Assembly: GCA_026874595.1 (NCBI GenBank) | Contig: CM049308.1 | Location: 95,900,624-95,964,623, forward strand | Source: Sipunculus nudus | Taxonomy: Eukaryota; Annelida; Sipuncula; Golfingiida; Sipunculidae | Length of the DNA: 64,000 nt | Direction: 5' to 3' | Part shown: positions 11,832 through 24,600 of the stretch, one piece after another | Numbering within the stretch: position 1 is the first letter of the stretch | Layout of the letters: each line of letters begins with the position of its first letter | Notes under the pieces: generated by a model | Seen by the model: only the letters and a program-made list of their open reading frames with translations | Told to the model about the DNA's origin: nothing | Databases searched by the model: none | Made by a program: the position numbers and the translations under genes

Positions 11832-12962
11832 CAACATATAAAATATTCTGGGTTTGGGGAGGTTTGGGGGAGTTTTGCGCTTCCAGATTTAGCAGCTATG
11901 CGAATCGTAATGCATGTTTATTCTATTGTGCAACGTGTGAGAATAAAACAAACTCGAGTCACCCAAACCCAGGTTTTATTGTCCCTCTTTGCCGTCATTA
12001 ATAGAATGATTATAGAATTGATAGTACAGAATCGTACTATTCTTGTCCCATGACGTCTTTACGTCAGTATAATTATATAGTAGTTTTCTGAAACCTGCCC
12101 CGGAAATGGTTTCGCCGAAACTAGTGCCGGTTTCGCTATTATAACATCTTTATTGTAAATCGTATTTTCGAGTTAAGCCTGTGACGTGGTTTTGGCTCTG
12201 ACGTTATGGGTCACCTTTATCTGGACATCATATATTATCATACATACATTAATTATATTCACAGGACCAGGAAACTATTTTCCTCCTGATTTTGGCAGTA
12301 CAGCAGACATCTTGCTCAAGCAGTGTACATATACATGTACTTGAATTTTCTTTTCTTTTTCTTGATTTTTTTTAAATGGCAATTTACGAAAAAAAAAGCA
12401 ACGATGGCGCCACTTGTCAATCATATTAACCACCAACGGCCACTTTGCTTCCTCCATCCCTTACCAAACACGGATACCACCGCAACTTCTTTTAGTTTTG
12501 TTTTCACCCCTAAATTTCCTGCTAAGCAAAATAAGTGACTTTATTCACAGATGTTTGTAACTTCCCATTATCTGCTGCCCAATATTATTCCGGGCTATGC
12601 CATAAAATCACGTGACCCGGTCTGACCTATGAGTAACATTCTGAAAGACATGTACTTAAAATTTGTTCGTAACGCCATCTTGCGAGAACGCTAAGTAGGT
12701 TCTTTTCAGTCACGGTAATACTGTTAAAGTCGCATTTATTAAGTAGGAGAAAAGATAAACTTTGAATAATGTGTGTTAAAGTAGCCCGTCACTCACTGCT
12801 GTAACAACAGGAGCCCCACAACCAACTCTAACGACCGGGAACTTTGATCTTAGAGCAGTTGAGAATAATGAGGGATAGAAAAAGCCGAGCAATAAGAAAG
12901 TTTGATTTGTTTCATCCTTGCTTCATTATTCTCATGCTTCACTAAGAGGAAACAGTTCGGAC
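11832..12962. other. Intergenic DNA, no recognisable gene
   Basis: A segment near 12095-12145 contains 'ggtttcgccgaaac', resembling the ends of the element at 18470-19040. Around 12395 lies 'gatggcgccacttg', a degenerate version of the palindromic box seen elsewhere. No gene is visible. Confidence 0.4.
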
Positions 12963-14547
12963 GTCTTTGAGGGAATGGTTTCACACCATGTACTGGGTCT
13001 GTGCACTGCGCGCCAGTCGGATAAATCTGTCTGTGAGGGAATGGTTTCACACCATGTACTGGGTCTGTGCACTGCGCGTCAGTCGGAAAAATCTGTCAGT
13101 GAGGGAATGGTTTCACACCATGTTCTGGGTCTGTGCACTGCGCGTCAGTCGGATAAGTCTGGTAGTGAGGGAATGGTTTCACACTATGTACTGGGTCTGT
13201 GCACTGCGCGTCAGTCAGATAAATCTGTCTGTGAGGGAATGGTTTCACACTATGTACTGGGTCTGTGCACTGCGCGTCAGTCGGATAAATCTGTCAGTGA
13301 GGGAATGGTTTCACACCATGCACTGGGTCTGTGCACTGCGCGTCAGTAGGATAAATGTGTCAGTGAGGGAATGGTTTCACACCATGTACTGGGTCTGTGC
13401 ACTTCGCGTCAGTTTGATAAATCTGTCAGTGAGGGAATGGTTTCACACCATGTACTGGGTCTGTGCACTGCTCGTCAGTCGGATAAATCTGTCAGTGAGG
13501 GAATGGTTTCACACTATGTACTGGGTCTGTGCACTGCGCGTCAGTTGGATAAATCTGTCAGTGAGGGAATGGTTTCACACCATGTACTGGGTCTGTGCAC
13601 TGCGCGTCAGACAGATAAATCTGTCAGTGAGGGAATGGTTTCACACTATGTACTGGGTCTGTGCACTGCGCGTCAGTCGGATAAATCTGTCAGTGAGGGA
13701 ATGGTTTCACACCATGCACTGGGTCTGAGCACTGCGCGTCAGTCGGATAAATCTGTCAGTGAGGGAATGGTTTCACACCATGTACTGGGTCTGTGCACTG
13801 CGCGTCAGTTGGATAAATCTGTCAGTGAGGGAATGGTTTCACACCATGCACTGGGTCTGTGCACTGCGCGTCAGTCGGATAAATCTGTCAGTGAGGGAAT
13901 GGTTTCACACCATGCACTGGGTCTGTGCACTGCCCGTCAGTCGGATAAATCTGTCAGTGAGGGAATGGTTTCACACCATGTACTGGGTCTGTGCACTGCG
14001 CGTCAGTCGGATAAATCTGTCAGTGAGGGAATGGTTTCACACCATGCACTGGGTCTGTGCACTGCGCGTCAGTCGGATAAATCTGTCAGTGAGGGAATGG
14101 TTTCTTACCATGTACTGGGTCTGTGCACTGCGCGTCAGTTGGATAAATCTGTCAGTGAGGGAAGGTTTCACACCATGTACTGGGTCTGTGCACTGCGCGT
14201 CAGTCGGATAAATCTGTCAGTGAAGGAATGGTTTCACACCATGCACTGGGTCTGTGCACTGCGCATCAGTCGGATAAATCTGTCAGTGAGGGAATGGTTT
14301 CACACCATGCACTGGGTCTGTGCACTGCGCGTCAGTCGGATAAATCTGTCAGTGAGGGAATGGTTTCACACCATGTACTGGGTCTGTGCACTGCGCGTCA
14401 GTCGGATAAATCTGTCAGTGAGGGAATGGTTTCACACCATGTACTGGGTCTGTGCACTGCGCGTCAGTCGGATAAATCTGTCAGTGAGGGAATGGTTTCA
14501 CACCATGTACTGGGTCTGTGCACTGCGCTTCAGAAGGAAAATCTGTT
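12963..14547. repeat. 66-bp minisatellite, 24 copies
   Basis: The unit is 66 bp (3 x 22) with core words 'gagggaatggtttcacacca', 'ctgggtctgtgcactgcg' and 'ggataaatctgtcagt'. Twenty-four copies are highly alike. Two plus frames stay open through most of the array, giving 22-residue periodic peptides (12967-13728 and 13371-14549). A short deletion near 14161 swaps one frame for the other. No start context, splice sites or domain supports translation. Confidence 0.95.
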
Positions 14548-14966
14548 AGGTGCTGCTACCTATGAATGGTGAATGGATACTTTAACTATTACGTGGTTAT
14601 CGGTGATTGAGCTGTTTCAAATAAAGAATGATAAAGGAAAAGCTGGTCAAAGTTTCACTGATTATTTACTCAAAATTTTATAAGATGTGATTTATATATG
14701 GTCATTTAAACCTCGCTTTGCTTAGAGGAGGCTCCATATATATATATATTAAATCTCTTTATACGGTCCTTTAATAAAACAGTATTATTTTCCCCCCTGG
14801 ATCCACTCTAGAATCCTGATGATCGTGGTAATTAACATTTTACTATTCTTCAGGATTATACACATCTGATCTACTTCGGCGATACCATGTAAGAAGTTGT
14901 GCTCCAAACTATCAAATTCATTTCTTGTTTCAGACCATGCAGCAGGTGGCATGACGTGAGCAAGGC
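14548..14966. other. Spacer with a possible short repeat remnant
   Basis: The text 'tgctgctacctatgaatgg' followed by 'ggatacttta' near 14550-14585 resembles 'tgctgccacctatgaaggg' near 18103-18121, suggesting a shared dispersed repeat. Otherwise it is AT-rich and featureless. Confidence 0.35.
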
Positions 14967-15988
14967 CTAAGAGTTACAGGGCCTAATAGTTACAGGGCCT
15001 AATAGTTACAGGGCCTAAGAGTTACAGGGCCTAAGAGTTACAGGGCCTAATAGCTACAGGGCCTAATAGTTACAGGGCCTAAGAGTTACAGGGCCTAAGA
15101 GTTTCAGGGCCTAATAGTTACAGGGCCTAAGAGTTACAGGGCTTAAGAGTTACAGGGCCTAAGAGTTACAGGGCCTAATAGTTACAGGGCCTAATAGTTA
15201 CAGGGCCTAATAGTTACAGGGCCTAAGAGTTACAGGGCCTAATAGTTACAGGGCCTAATAGTTACAGGGCCTAATAGTTACAGGGCCTTAGAGTTACAGG
15301 GCCTAAGAGTTACAGGGCCTAAGAGTTACAGGGCCTAAGAGTTACAGGGCCTAATAGTTACAGGGCCTAAGAGTTACAGGGCCTAATAGTTACAGGGCCT
15401 AATAGTTACAGGGCCTAAGAGTTACAGGGCCTAATAGTTACAGGGCCTAAGAGTTACAGGGCCTAAGAGTTACAGGGCCTAAGAGTTACAGGGCCTAAGA
15501 GTTACAGGGCCTAAGAGTTACAGGGCCTAAGAGTTACAGGGCCTAAGAGTTACAGGGCCTTAGAGTTACAGGGCCTAAGAGTTACAGGGACTAAGAGTTA
15601 CAGGGACTAAGAGTTACAGGGCCTAAGAGTTACAGGGCCTAAGAGTTACAGGGCCTAAGAGTTACAGGGCCTAATAGTTACAGGGCCTAATAGTTACAGG
15701 GCCTAATAGTTACAGGGCCTAAGAGTTACAGGGCCTAAGAGTTACAGGGCCTAATAGTTACAGGGCCTAATAGTTACAGGGCCTAAGAGTTACAGGGCCT
15801 AAGAGTTACAGGGCCTAAGAGTTACAGGGCCTAAGAGTTACAGGGCCTAAGAGTTACAGGGCCTAATAGTTACAGGGCCTAAGAGTTACAGAGCCTAAGA
15901 GTTACAGGGCCTAAGAGTTACAGGGCCTAAGAGTTACAGGGCCTAAGAGTTACAGGGCCTAAGAGTTACAGGGCCTAAGAGTTACAGG
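14967..15988. repeat. 16-bp minisatellite with two alternating variants, about 64 copies
   Basis: The unit is 'agttacagggcctaag' (16 bp). Most units match it exactly except one position, which is G (gagttac) or T (tagttac). Rare variants include 'ccttagag', 'gggactaag', 'gagcctaag', 'tagctacagg' and 'gagtttcagg'. The array begins and ends abruptly. Confidence 0.97.
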
Positions 15989-16540
15989 TGTTAATTGTTG
16001 CCTAGCTTTATCCGTGTGAATTCACCTTCTGTAAACTAAATGCAGTGGTTACTCCTGGGTATAATTCAGGTATATATGATGGAGATGTGTGGTGAGGTGT
16101 TTGTTGGTCTCTTCCAGTGTATTATAATCATCGTGATGAAAAATTCTCTCGCAGCTTGTTCTAATCCTGATGTTTCTCAAGAAATGTTTTTATTTCTTGA
16201 GTTCTGGTTTATAAATGAAGTATCTGGATCTGTGTTAGGATTTTATGGATTTCATAATCGACTGACATTCAGTTAGTCCTTGTGAAACGGGCACACATCA
16301 AAAGGCCCAGGCTGTGTTTGTTTTGTAATTGGGGCTATGCTGGTAGAGAAACTTGATTGTGTCTGTTTGTAAAACCCTGCATGGTTGGAAACAAGATATC
16401 AGTAATTGGGTCAAACCCATTTAAGATGGGCGGCCCAATAACCGATAGATGTTCCATATAGGAAGATGGCGCGCAACATACATATCGCCAGCCTTACTTT
16501 TCATTCTCCCCTGGGAGTCGGTTGAGTGGCATTCAGAACA
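15989..16540. other. Spacer, no recognisable gene
   Basis: An ORF at 16040-16276 has no recognisable content or splice context. Nothing else is seen. Confidence 0.4.
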
Positions 16541-16541
16541 C

Positions 16542-17072
16542 CTCGGCCGAATCCGTTGGTGTTCTGTACATAGGGGTCCGTCATGCAAAATATTCCGGCA
16601 AGGCAAGGTCAAGGTCAGGTCAACTGTACACCTGTTGTGCGCTTTTTAAGATTAAATCAATCTATTTTTTGTACAGGTTTTGCCAATATTCAAATAATAA
16701 TCTACAGTTAAAGCTATTAAAGAAAGAGAGGGGGAAATACCCGATATACTGATTTGGACCGCACGAGGATACAGTTCGCGCCAGGAAGTCCACCTCCAGT
16801 CGGCGATGTATGAGACATTTGTGATAAACTGAACTTTCTTGTTAAAATAATGTCGGAACCTGGTTCTATTTGATTGTAAACAACATATTAAGCCCATATA
16901 ATATACGTTAATTTGGCAAATCAATGTATTACTAGTGGAAACTGTGATCTCTTCTTAGACGAGTCAGTAAAAATGGCAACCCGGTGGATTTCTCGCGAAG
17001 TGCACCATCATTGGTTGTGTATCATTGGGCCATAGATACATCCGAGGCTATAAGCCAACGGATTCGGCCGAG
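16542..17072. mobile_element. Possible short inverted-repeat element
   Basis: An exact 18-bp inverted repeat, 'ctcggccgaatccgttgg' at 16542-16559 with its reverse complement at 17055-17072, brackets 495 bp. 'ggttgagtgg' occurs just outside each arm: at 16520-16529 and twice after 17072 (near 17077 and 17099). No target-site duplication or coding sequence was found, so element status is inferred. Confidence 0.35.
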
Positions 17073-18469
17073 ATTGGGTTGAGTGGTTTTTCCGATTGGG
17101 TTGAGTGGTTTTCATGATCGATGGTGGATTATGCTGATAATGAGGACATATTGCCGTGATCTATGTTGTGGTGGATAGTAACAAGTTTGGAGGAATAAAG
17201 GCATATGCGTGTTGTTTTGTTGTTTAGGTGTGATATAAATTTGTTAAAATATTACTTTATTTATGACAATGAAACGTATTTTCTTTCGTTAGACATATAA
17301 ACAGCTATTAAAGTGCTGCCTGTCAAACATCACCTGGCATTCAATCTCTATAAACTTCTGACTCTTAAGAATTTCGAACTCTAAAGCAGAGAGTCTCTTA
17401 AATGCTAATATGCTTACGAAAATATTTGTATAGAGTAAACACAAGTTAAAACTAAACTGAAAATGTGTCATTTGACAGCGGTTTACTATTTCATGCATTT
17501 TATGTTGGTATTGATTGCTGGCATTGATATAAAAAAAAGAAGGTAAATAGAAAGTAAATGATATTTTTTTATGTTTTGTTTCGAATAAACTGGAACGTAA
17601 TTTATTCTTTACAGCAAAGTTTATACAATCATATTATAGACAACACATACGAGCGTAAAAATGTATAAACTTAAAAATTTGAATGCCTTATCAGAAATGG
17701 AAAACATAAAATATCTTAAATTATTTTTCATTCTTCGATGAATCAGTTGTTCATATATTAGTTATAAATATTTTTGCCAAATATAAATCATTGAGCGTAA
17801 TATGGTGCAGCTCTTGGTATGTTAAAAAATTAAAAGCAATTACTGGCGGGAGCGCCAAATAGGTCTGTTTCATGATGAAAGAAAACACATAAAAGTTTGA
17901 TTGCTAACGTAGCCATGCAGACACCTAGTGTTCTATAATGATTACTAACTTCCGGTTACGCTGTAGTCGTAATAATGCGACCCAATTTGTATAAATGCTT
18001 AACAAATAATAAGCTGTTGATATTAATCAGTCTGACATGCAGTCGATTAGCGGGTCTGTAGTTTCGACCGCCACTCTCCAGCTTCACTACGAAGCCTGTC
18101 TGTTGCTGCCACCTATGAAGGGATACTATAACTACTCCACGTTTGCAGCTTGTTGAGTTCCTTGCAAGGTCACGTCTGAAATATTGATACAGGTAATTAA
18201 GCATTTTGCAATTTAACCAAATATTTCAACCTACTCAGAAATAATGTACGTTGAATACTCTTGCAATAATCACGTGTTACAGCCAAAAGATTGATAGATT
18301 GGTTAATTGATTAATTTTTTTTTAATCCGATTGTAAATTATTAATTTTATGGTAGTAGTTCCTATTATACCACGGGCACCAGACCTAATGTATTAACTAT
18401 GTAGATGATATTAAAAGCACCCATGATCCTTCCATGACAGTTGTTTTAGCATTTCTTTGGGCCCACTCA
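17073..18469. other. AT-rich intergenic DNA, no recognisable gene
   Basis: Only short ORFs without recognisable content. The segment near 18090-18150 shares wording with 14550-14590, probably a dispersed repeat remnant. Confidence 0.4.
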
Positions 18470-19045
18470 AAAAAGCGAAACTGGTTTCGGTTCCGGGAAA
18501 CCGTTCATCTTATACATGTTATTGCGAAACTAAAACTGACTTAACTCGATATTTATACTGGCATGATGGCGACATTGGGCCAAAGTGGTGTAATTTGTTC
18601 ATTTGTTGATTTTTTTATTAATTGACACTGTTGATGCCTGTTATAGTAAAAAAAGCAATGACTGAAGTATAAACAGCCTTTCTGAAGTGTTTTGGATTCA
18701 GTATCCCTATTTTAAATAGCGAAATAGCTAAAGATGAAATCCTGTATGTCTATGTCGATTGCATGACACGTCGATATTTTATTGGACACATAATATATTC
18801 TATTTTCATCATAACTGCAATATAGATAGACCAGTCACCATTAATAATGCTTTCACTTGGTCTCAAAGTGCCCAGGGTCTCTAACTTTTGATAATATTTT
18901 CACCAATGATTTATTTAACTTTATTAATTAATTTATGATGTTATCATACTATCACTATTAAAACCGAAACCGTCCGCTGACTAATACAAGGCGAAGCCAT
19001 AGAGAACCGGTTTTCCTGTAACCGAAACCGGTTTTGTATTTTCAA
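18470..19045. mobile_element. Non-autonomous DNA element with imperfect ~35-bp TIRs
   Basis: The left end around 18475-18513 contains 'ctggtttcggttccgggaaa'. The right end around 19005-19042, read on the other strand, contains 'ccggtttcggttacaggaaa'. They match over about 35 bp with a few differences. The interior (about 500 bp) is AT-rich and non-coding, as expected for a MITE-like derivative. Exact ends and target duplication were not determined. Confidence 0.45.
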
Positions 19046-19349
19046 GTAGGGCTTTATCACTAATCAGCTTCGGTTTCCTTTCCTGAAATTATTACTGTAC
19101 ACCCATATTATGACGTCATCCGCTCACGGTACGGAGAGCTCCCCGAATTAGAACGATTGGAAACGGCGAAATGGTTGAGAGCCCTTTCAAGGCATTGTTC
19201 TTTTTTTTCCTTCATACAAGTCATTTTTTTCATTGTTGCTACTATTGTTAATAAAAATTAGATTACATAGTGGATTTAGTATATATTTCTTTCCCTTGCA
19301 ATAAACATGCATATAACTGCTGCATATTGTCCATATGATTGCAGAATTA

Positions 19350-19400
<51 letters not shown>

Positions 19401-20288
19401 GTTATGTCTTCTATAGCTTTGTTTCATCATCTAAATCACCATTATAGACAAAATAATCACATCATCATCACTGCCATGACATCATAGTAGCATAATTACT
19501 ATTTATATGATATTTGTTTTAGTTTCATTCTCATTATAATCACTCCATTAACATATAGTCATACACTAGTATTAATCACCATAGTCACGTTGTGCTCCAC
19601 GATGTAGTAACATCATCATCATCATCAATATAATTAGATAATCATTACTGCAGCGCGTCCTTAACATCACTATAGTTCACCACTTCGTCATCATCACAAC
19701 TGTAAAGTAGCTATCATTGTTTTTAGTTTTTTGTTTTAGTTTAAATAATTCACCTACAGATAAGTTTGAATGCTCTGATGAAAACACGTATTTTTTTAAT
19801 AATATTGCATGGCGTATGTTATTATGCTGATGCATATGTTAATGATTATTGATTTTATATTCTAATCGAACCAAATACCTGAGTAAGTTTTATTTTTACA
19901 TATCTAATCTACCTCTGTGCCCTAAACTTTCATTTACCATTTAATGATTAAAGAGGAATACCAGTTTTAAATAACTGATTTCGCCGACACGCCCCCCCCC
20001 CCCCCCCCCTTAATCCTATCGGAATCATACGATCTTTTCTGAAATCTTGACATGTACATGTATATATTAAACTCTCCCTATCTGAAAGAGATGACTCTCC
20101 AGGACATAATCTGAAATTTAGAAGGATATTAGATAAAGGATAAAGAAGTATAATCTTTGACACTGTTACTTTGATCGGAAGCACAGCCTTTCGTTGTGTT
20201 TGTCCCGAATTGTATGACGATTGTTTTCACATCATCTTTTGATTGACACCACTAAAAAAAGACAGTATCTAACTAAGCTGACCTTGCA
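19046..20288. other. AT-rich spacer with microsatellites
   Basis: It contains a (TA)n run at about 19351-19395 and a C homopolymer at about 19991-20009. 'gcttcggtttcctttcctg' near 19068 again resembles the TIR of the preceding element. No gene. Confidence 0.5.
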
Positions 20289-20480
20289 AGGCCGTTAGGC
20301 AGGACACAAACCGTATAACGGTTATAAACCATAGGGCCATTAGGCATGCAGGGCACAAATCGTAACCGTAATACCATATAGGACCGTCAGGCATACAGGG
20401 CACAAATCGTAACCGTTAGACCATAGCCCCGTTAAGCATTCAGGGCACAAATTGCACAAATCGTAACTTTTAAACCTAAA
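20289..20480. repeat. 45-47-bp tandem repeat, 4 diverged copies
   Basis: 'ggcacaaatcgtaaccgt' and 'gttaggca' variants repeat four times with a 45-47 bp period. The same words occur at 42430-42465 ('aggcacaaatcgtaaccg') inside the long repeat there, so the two are probably related. Confidence 0.75.
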
Positions 20481-20911
20481 CAGGTCCAGGTGATATCTCC
20501 TTGAAACACCTTAAGTAACACATGGTAACTATAAACTGTGAGATGCGATGGAGGCAAAATGGTTTGAGCGCCAAGAAAATCAAACATAGATTGAAGAAAA
20601 AAATACTATTGGATCATAAGATATACATGCGTAATATACCCTTAGCGCAAAATCTCCCACCGAGATATATTGCGAGTTCGTTCTCTCCCTCGCAAACGAA
20701 GAAAGAAATTTAACAATATATATCTTTACACTGGAGTCTGGCTCAATCATAGCTATGTATTGCATATTGTCCACTCTCATTGGTCTGATTACAATACTTG
20801 GCCCTGTGCCAGCCCTGGTGTTTTAACCCTGAAAAAACTTGCTATACAAAACAGACTTAAGGTTACGGAAGCGTATTGCTGCCACCTGGTAAAAGAAAAA
20901 TAAATTATTTA

Positions 20912-21056
20912 TATCTCGTACGTACGACATACTATCTCGTACGTACGACATACTATCTCGTACGTACGACATACTTTCTCGAACTTACGACATAGTATCT
21001 CGTACGTACGACATACTGTCTCGTACGTACGACATATTATCTCGTACGTACGACAT
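20912..21056. repeat. 21-bp array, 7 copies (left arm)
   Basis: Units start at 20912, 20933, 20954, 20975, 20996, 21017 and 21038, each with the core 'tctcgtacgtacgacata'. The fourth unit is diverged (tctcgaacttacgac). Confidence 0.95.
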
Positions 21057-22222
21057 AATTAATCTTACGCATCTGATTCACAGAACAACACAACAGGCCA
21101 ACTGATATATGTATAAGCAATATATATATATATGTTAAAAAATGCGTGTTGTACCCTAACTACTCAACATCTTCACCTTGCAAACCAGCGGAACACCGTT
21201 GAAAAATAAAAAAAATACATATGTTTATTTACGTTTTTATTTATTTATTTATTCATACTATAAATGTAAATGCTATTCGATTTGTCATTGTTTCTTTGTG
21301 TCTAGGTTTCGGAAATATTTCAAGGAAATGAAATTTATCAAATCGTTGTCTGCCAGTCATACACAGAACTTTCATTTTATATAGGTAATTAAATTCTGTT
21401 AGCAGTGTATGATATTATAATGATGAGCCTGTCATAATATTAATAAGAACAAAATATTGCCTTTGCCAAATTGAAACTACCTTTTGGCGAAGGAAGGGTT
21501 CGGACAAGAGGTACAGCTAACAAATAGCCTGATTGAAGGTAATTGAGAATGGATATATGTGGGGAAGGTTTCTTATATTCCAAAATTGATCTGTATAAGA
21601 ACTAGATTTATGACATAACGCACAGTGTCACTCGCCCTACCGTAAACGGCACGAAGTTCAACTGATGAGATCAAGCACTTCGTTTCATAATATATGAATC
21701 AGGAACCTATCCTTACGGGCATCTCTGTATTACAGACACCTCTATATTGCCATCAAGGTTCATATTCTTTTGTAATAATATATGTTTTGTCTCACGTTAT
21801 TAACTCATTTTGGCTGAATACAAAAGTTGTTCAGCAAATCCATGCCGATACACGGGCTTAATATCTCATGTTTACCGCTTTTGTATCCGTTATTATGGTT
21901 CTGTGTGTGAGTAAACACAGTGGACCTTTGTCTGTTTACAATAAGAAGACCGCTTGACCAGAAGCAAGATCTTAGTCTAGCACACGCGACAATTATAAAA
22001 AAAGAGAAGAAACATGAAAGAAAATCACCCAGAAAAGCTTGAAAAACCTTGATTTATTTTTTTTTTCCACTTGTAAAGAGGAGAAAGCAAACGAAGGACG
22101 AAATATTGAAAGATCCCGTAATAGTTTAAGGAGACTAAATTGTAATTCATGTATACTAAAAATACTTGGTTTGTAAAATGTAAATAGGTCCTTTTTTTCA
22201 TTTAAACTCTTTAAAATACAAT

Positions 22223-22223
22223 C

Positions 22224-22308
<85 letters not shown>
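22223..22308. repeat. (CT)n then (AT)n microsatellite
   Basis: About 30 bp of CT dinucleotide is followed by about 55 bp of AT dinucleotide, directly abutting the right 21-bp array. Confidence 0.95.
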
Positions 22309-22309
<1 letters not shown>

Positions 22310-22485
22310 GAGATAGTATGTCGTACGTACGAGATAGTATGTCGTATGTACGAGATACTATGTCGTATACGTACGAGATACTATGTCGTACGTACGAGAT
22401 ACTATGTCGTACGTACGAGATACTATGTCGTACGTACGAGATACTATGTCGTACGCACGAGATACTATGTCGTACGTACGAGATA
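22309..22485. repeat. 21-bp array, ~8 copies (right arm, inverted)
   Basis: Units of 'gagatactatgtcgtacgta' plus one base repeat about eight times as the reverse complement of the left array. The 7-residue periodic ORF through it is a consequence of the 21-bp unit. Confidence 0.95.
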
Positions 22486-22533
22486 AATAATTTATTTTTC
22501 TTTTACCAGGTGGCAGCAATATACGCTTCCGTA

Positions 22534-24600
22534 TAAGGTGACGTGTCTAGACATCAAGTTTATTATCATTACGGTCCTGTATTCTGTATATTTAATCTTT
22601 AATTTTCTTGAGATGAATAAAAAATATCAAGAGTTCTCCCTCAACGGTCATGAGCAGTACAGACAACAAATCTTCAATAAATGTTGTAATATTATCGAAA
22701 TGATGCGAATACTCCAACTTTTACAAGAATTAAGCTTGTAAAAGAATGAACCATTTGAACGTAGAATGACAGGAGAAAAATATAATATGGAAAATCACAA
22801 GTATAAATGGAAGGACCTGAATATTGTCTGACTGCTGAATGTCGTGGTTTAAATTTCCTTTTATATTTCATTTTGTTCATATCGCTTGATAATTTTAGCT
22901 TCTATACGTAACTTGACGCTGTGTTACATATCCTATTTTTCTTGGCATTGTAGTGAATTGTTAATGTTGTAACTATATAATGTGTATCAGTTGTAAGGGT
23001 TTTTTCTTTACATACTTCTGATATCATTGTCCCAAATATTGCTTGTACCATATTTGATTATGAATAATGAAAAAGATGAACCAACGGGTTGGAAGCTAAA
23101 AAAAAGTGCACCCCCATAATACTATTTTCCTAAATGATTGAGTCAATGATATTTAAAATCACCCTGACAAGCAAAGCAATGATAAACATCAGCTGGTGTC
23201 AATTTTATATATATATATATCACGGATTTTTATTAGATTTTAAAGAACTTAAATAAAGATGCACACCCGTAGCGTCGCAAATTATATTTCCAGAAAACTA
23301 CAATCATATAGGAGATCTAGTGCTAACAGAAAATGGCAGAAGAAAGAGCAAAATTGATTTCGATAGGGTGGGATGGGGGGCTAAGTATAAGTCCACCTAC
23401 AACATAATTTTACTTAAACATGAATATAGAAATAAACTCATTAACCCCTATAAACCTACCTCCCCACGGGTTAAGGCTGAATTAGATCAGTGCGTTGTGG
23501 CACGAACGGTTCTTAGTAATTTATTTTCCTTGGCTATGTAATAAAGTGAAATTTATACAACAACGACAATGACTGGTATTTAGTACGGTGATTACTAGAG
23601 TTAATTTCATCAGAGCTTTCGTTGTACAATTTCATACAATTAGCCAACGATGATGAGGGATGGATACCCAGGTACATACCCCCAGGACATTACCCTACCC
23701 CATCAGTACGTGATTACATCCTGTTTACCCCTCAGCCTGTCGTAATCACAATTACACAATGCACACTTCACCTTTTTTTGGTTTTATGAATGACGGACAA
23801 CTGACACTGAGGTTGTTAGTGAAGTGTGTCATTTCTGTCGCATTGTTTCCCGTGAATTCACTTTAATGTCCTGCTAACTTACAAGTGCAATCCACATCTC
23901 GACATGTCAAGCCGTAAGCACAATCATTTTATTTTCCTTCCAAACAGTAACACTCGATATTTAATTACTTATATATACACAAACCCCGGGATCTGTGAAA
24001 TCGTTAAGTGATGTTGGTTTTCTCTGCACGGGGGCCATGTGAGGATAAAACAACAACATACATGCCTGGACTAGTATATCTTATTACTATTGCTAATGAT
24101 CATCTAATTCTGATAAACTAATTGATTTCCCGACATATTCTCAAATACAATACTCATAATAAGTTGGTTATAGCTGGAGCATTTTTTTTTTATAAGCGGA
24201 AAATAAGAACAGACGTTACAATCAGATATAAATTATTATCGGTCACGGTAAATTTAACTTTTACTGCAGCGGCAGACTGAAGGCGCCATCTGTAATCTTT
24301 CACATTTTATGCTTTTTGATTATAATGTCGATGATTATCGTTTAAAGCCATAGTTACAAACTTCAGTAGGGCAGTCACATTGTTCAAACCTTTATTACCA
24401 TCGTTGTAAAGAATTACTCGCAGACAGGTCCTAATACATCCTCTGTGAATTACAATCTTTGGTCTCTGCGACTTTTATTTCTGAACTACATGACAAACAC
24501 ACATGTTACAGTACCTAACAAGTCAGGACTCTTGACTGTAATTTGTTTGAGGACCTCAGAATATTACACTAATGTTAGTTAGTTTCCTCTCCTTGTAGGA
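22534..24600. other. AT-rich intergenic DNA, no recognisable gene
   Basis: Short ORFs such as 23320-23541 have no recognisable content. A short AT run lies near 23205-23220. Confidence 0.4.

Larger units (their letters stand above)
20864..22533. mobile_element. Foldback element with inverted subterminal 21-bp arrays
   Basis: The left end (20864-20911) reads 'tacggaagcgtattgctgcc' followed by 'acctggtaaaag' and 'ataaattattta'. The right end (22486-22533) is its inverted copy with two extra bases. Just inside each end is an array of 21-bp units built on the palindrome TCGTACGTACGA: seven units at 20912-21056 and about eight, inverted, at 22309-22485. Arms of about 190-225 bp could therefore pair. 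The 1.25-kb interior has no recognisable transposase, so the element would be non-autonomous. The family is unknown and no target duplication could be confirmed. Confidence 0.7.

Noticed and set aside
12967-14572. Long plus-strand ORFs as a gene of 22-residue repeats
   Set aside because: Two overlapping frames are equally open, and the frame switches after a short deletion without consequence. Kept only as a finding to test.
22318-22536. ORF of 7-residue repeats as a gene
   Set aside because: It is created by the 21-bp unit of the foldback element arm.
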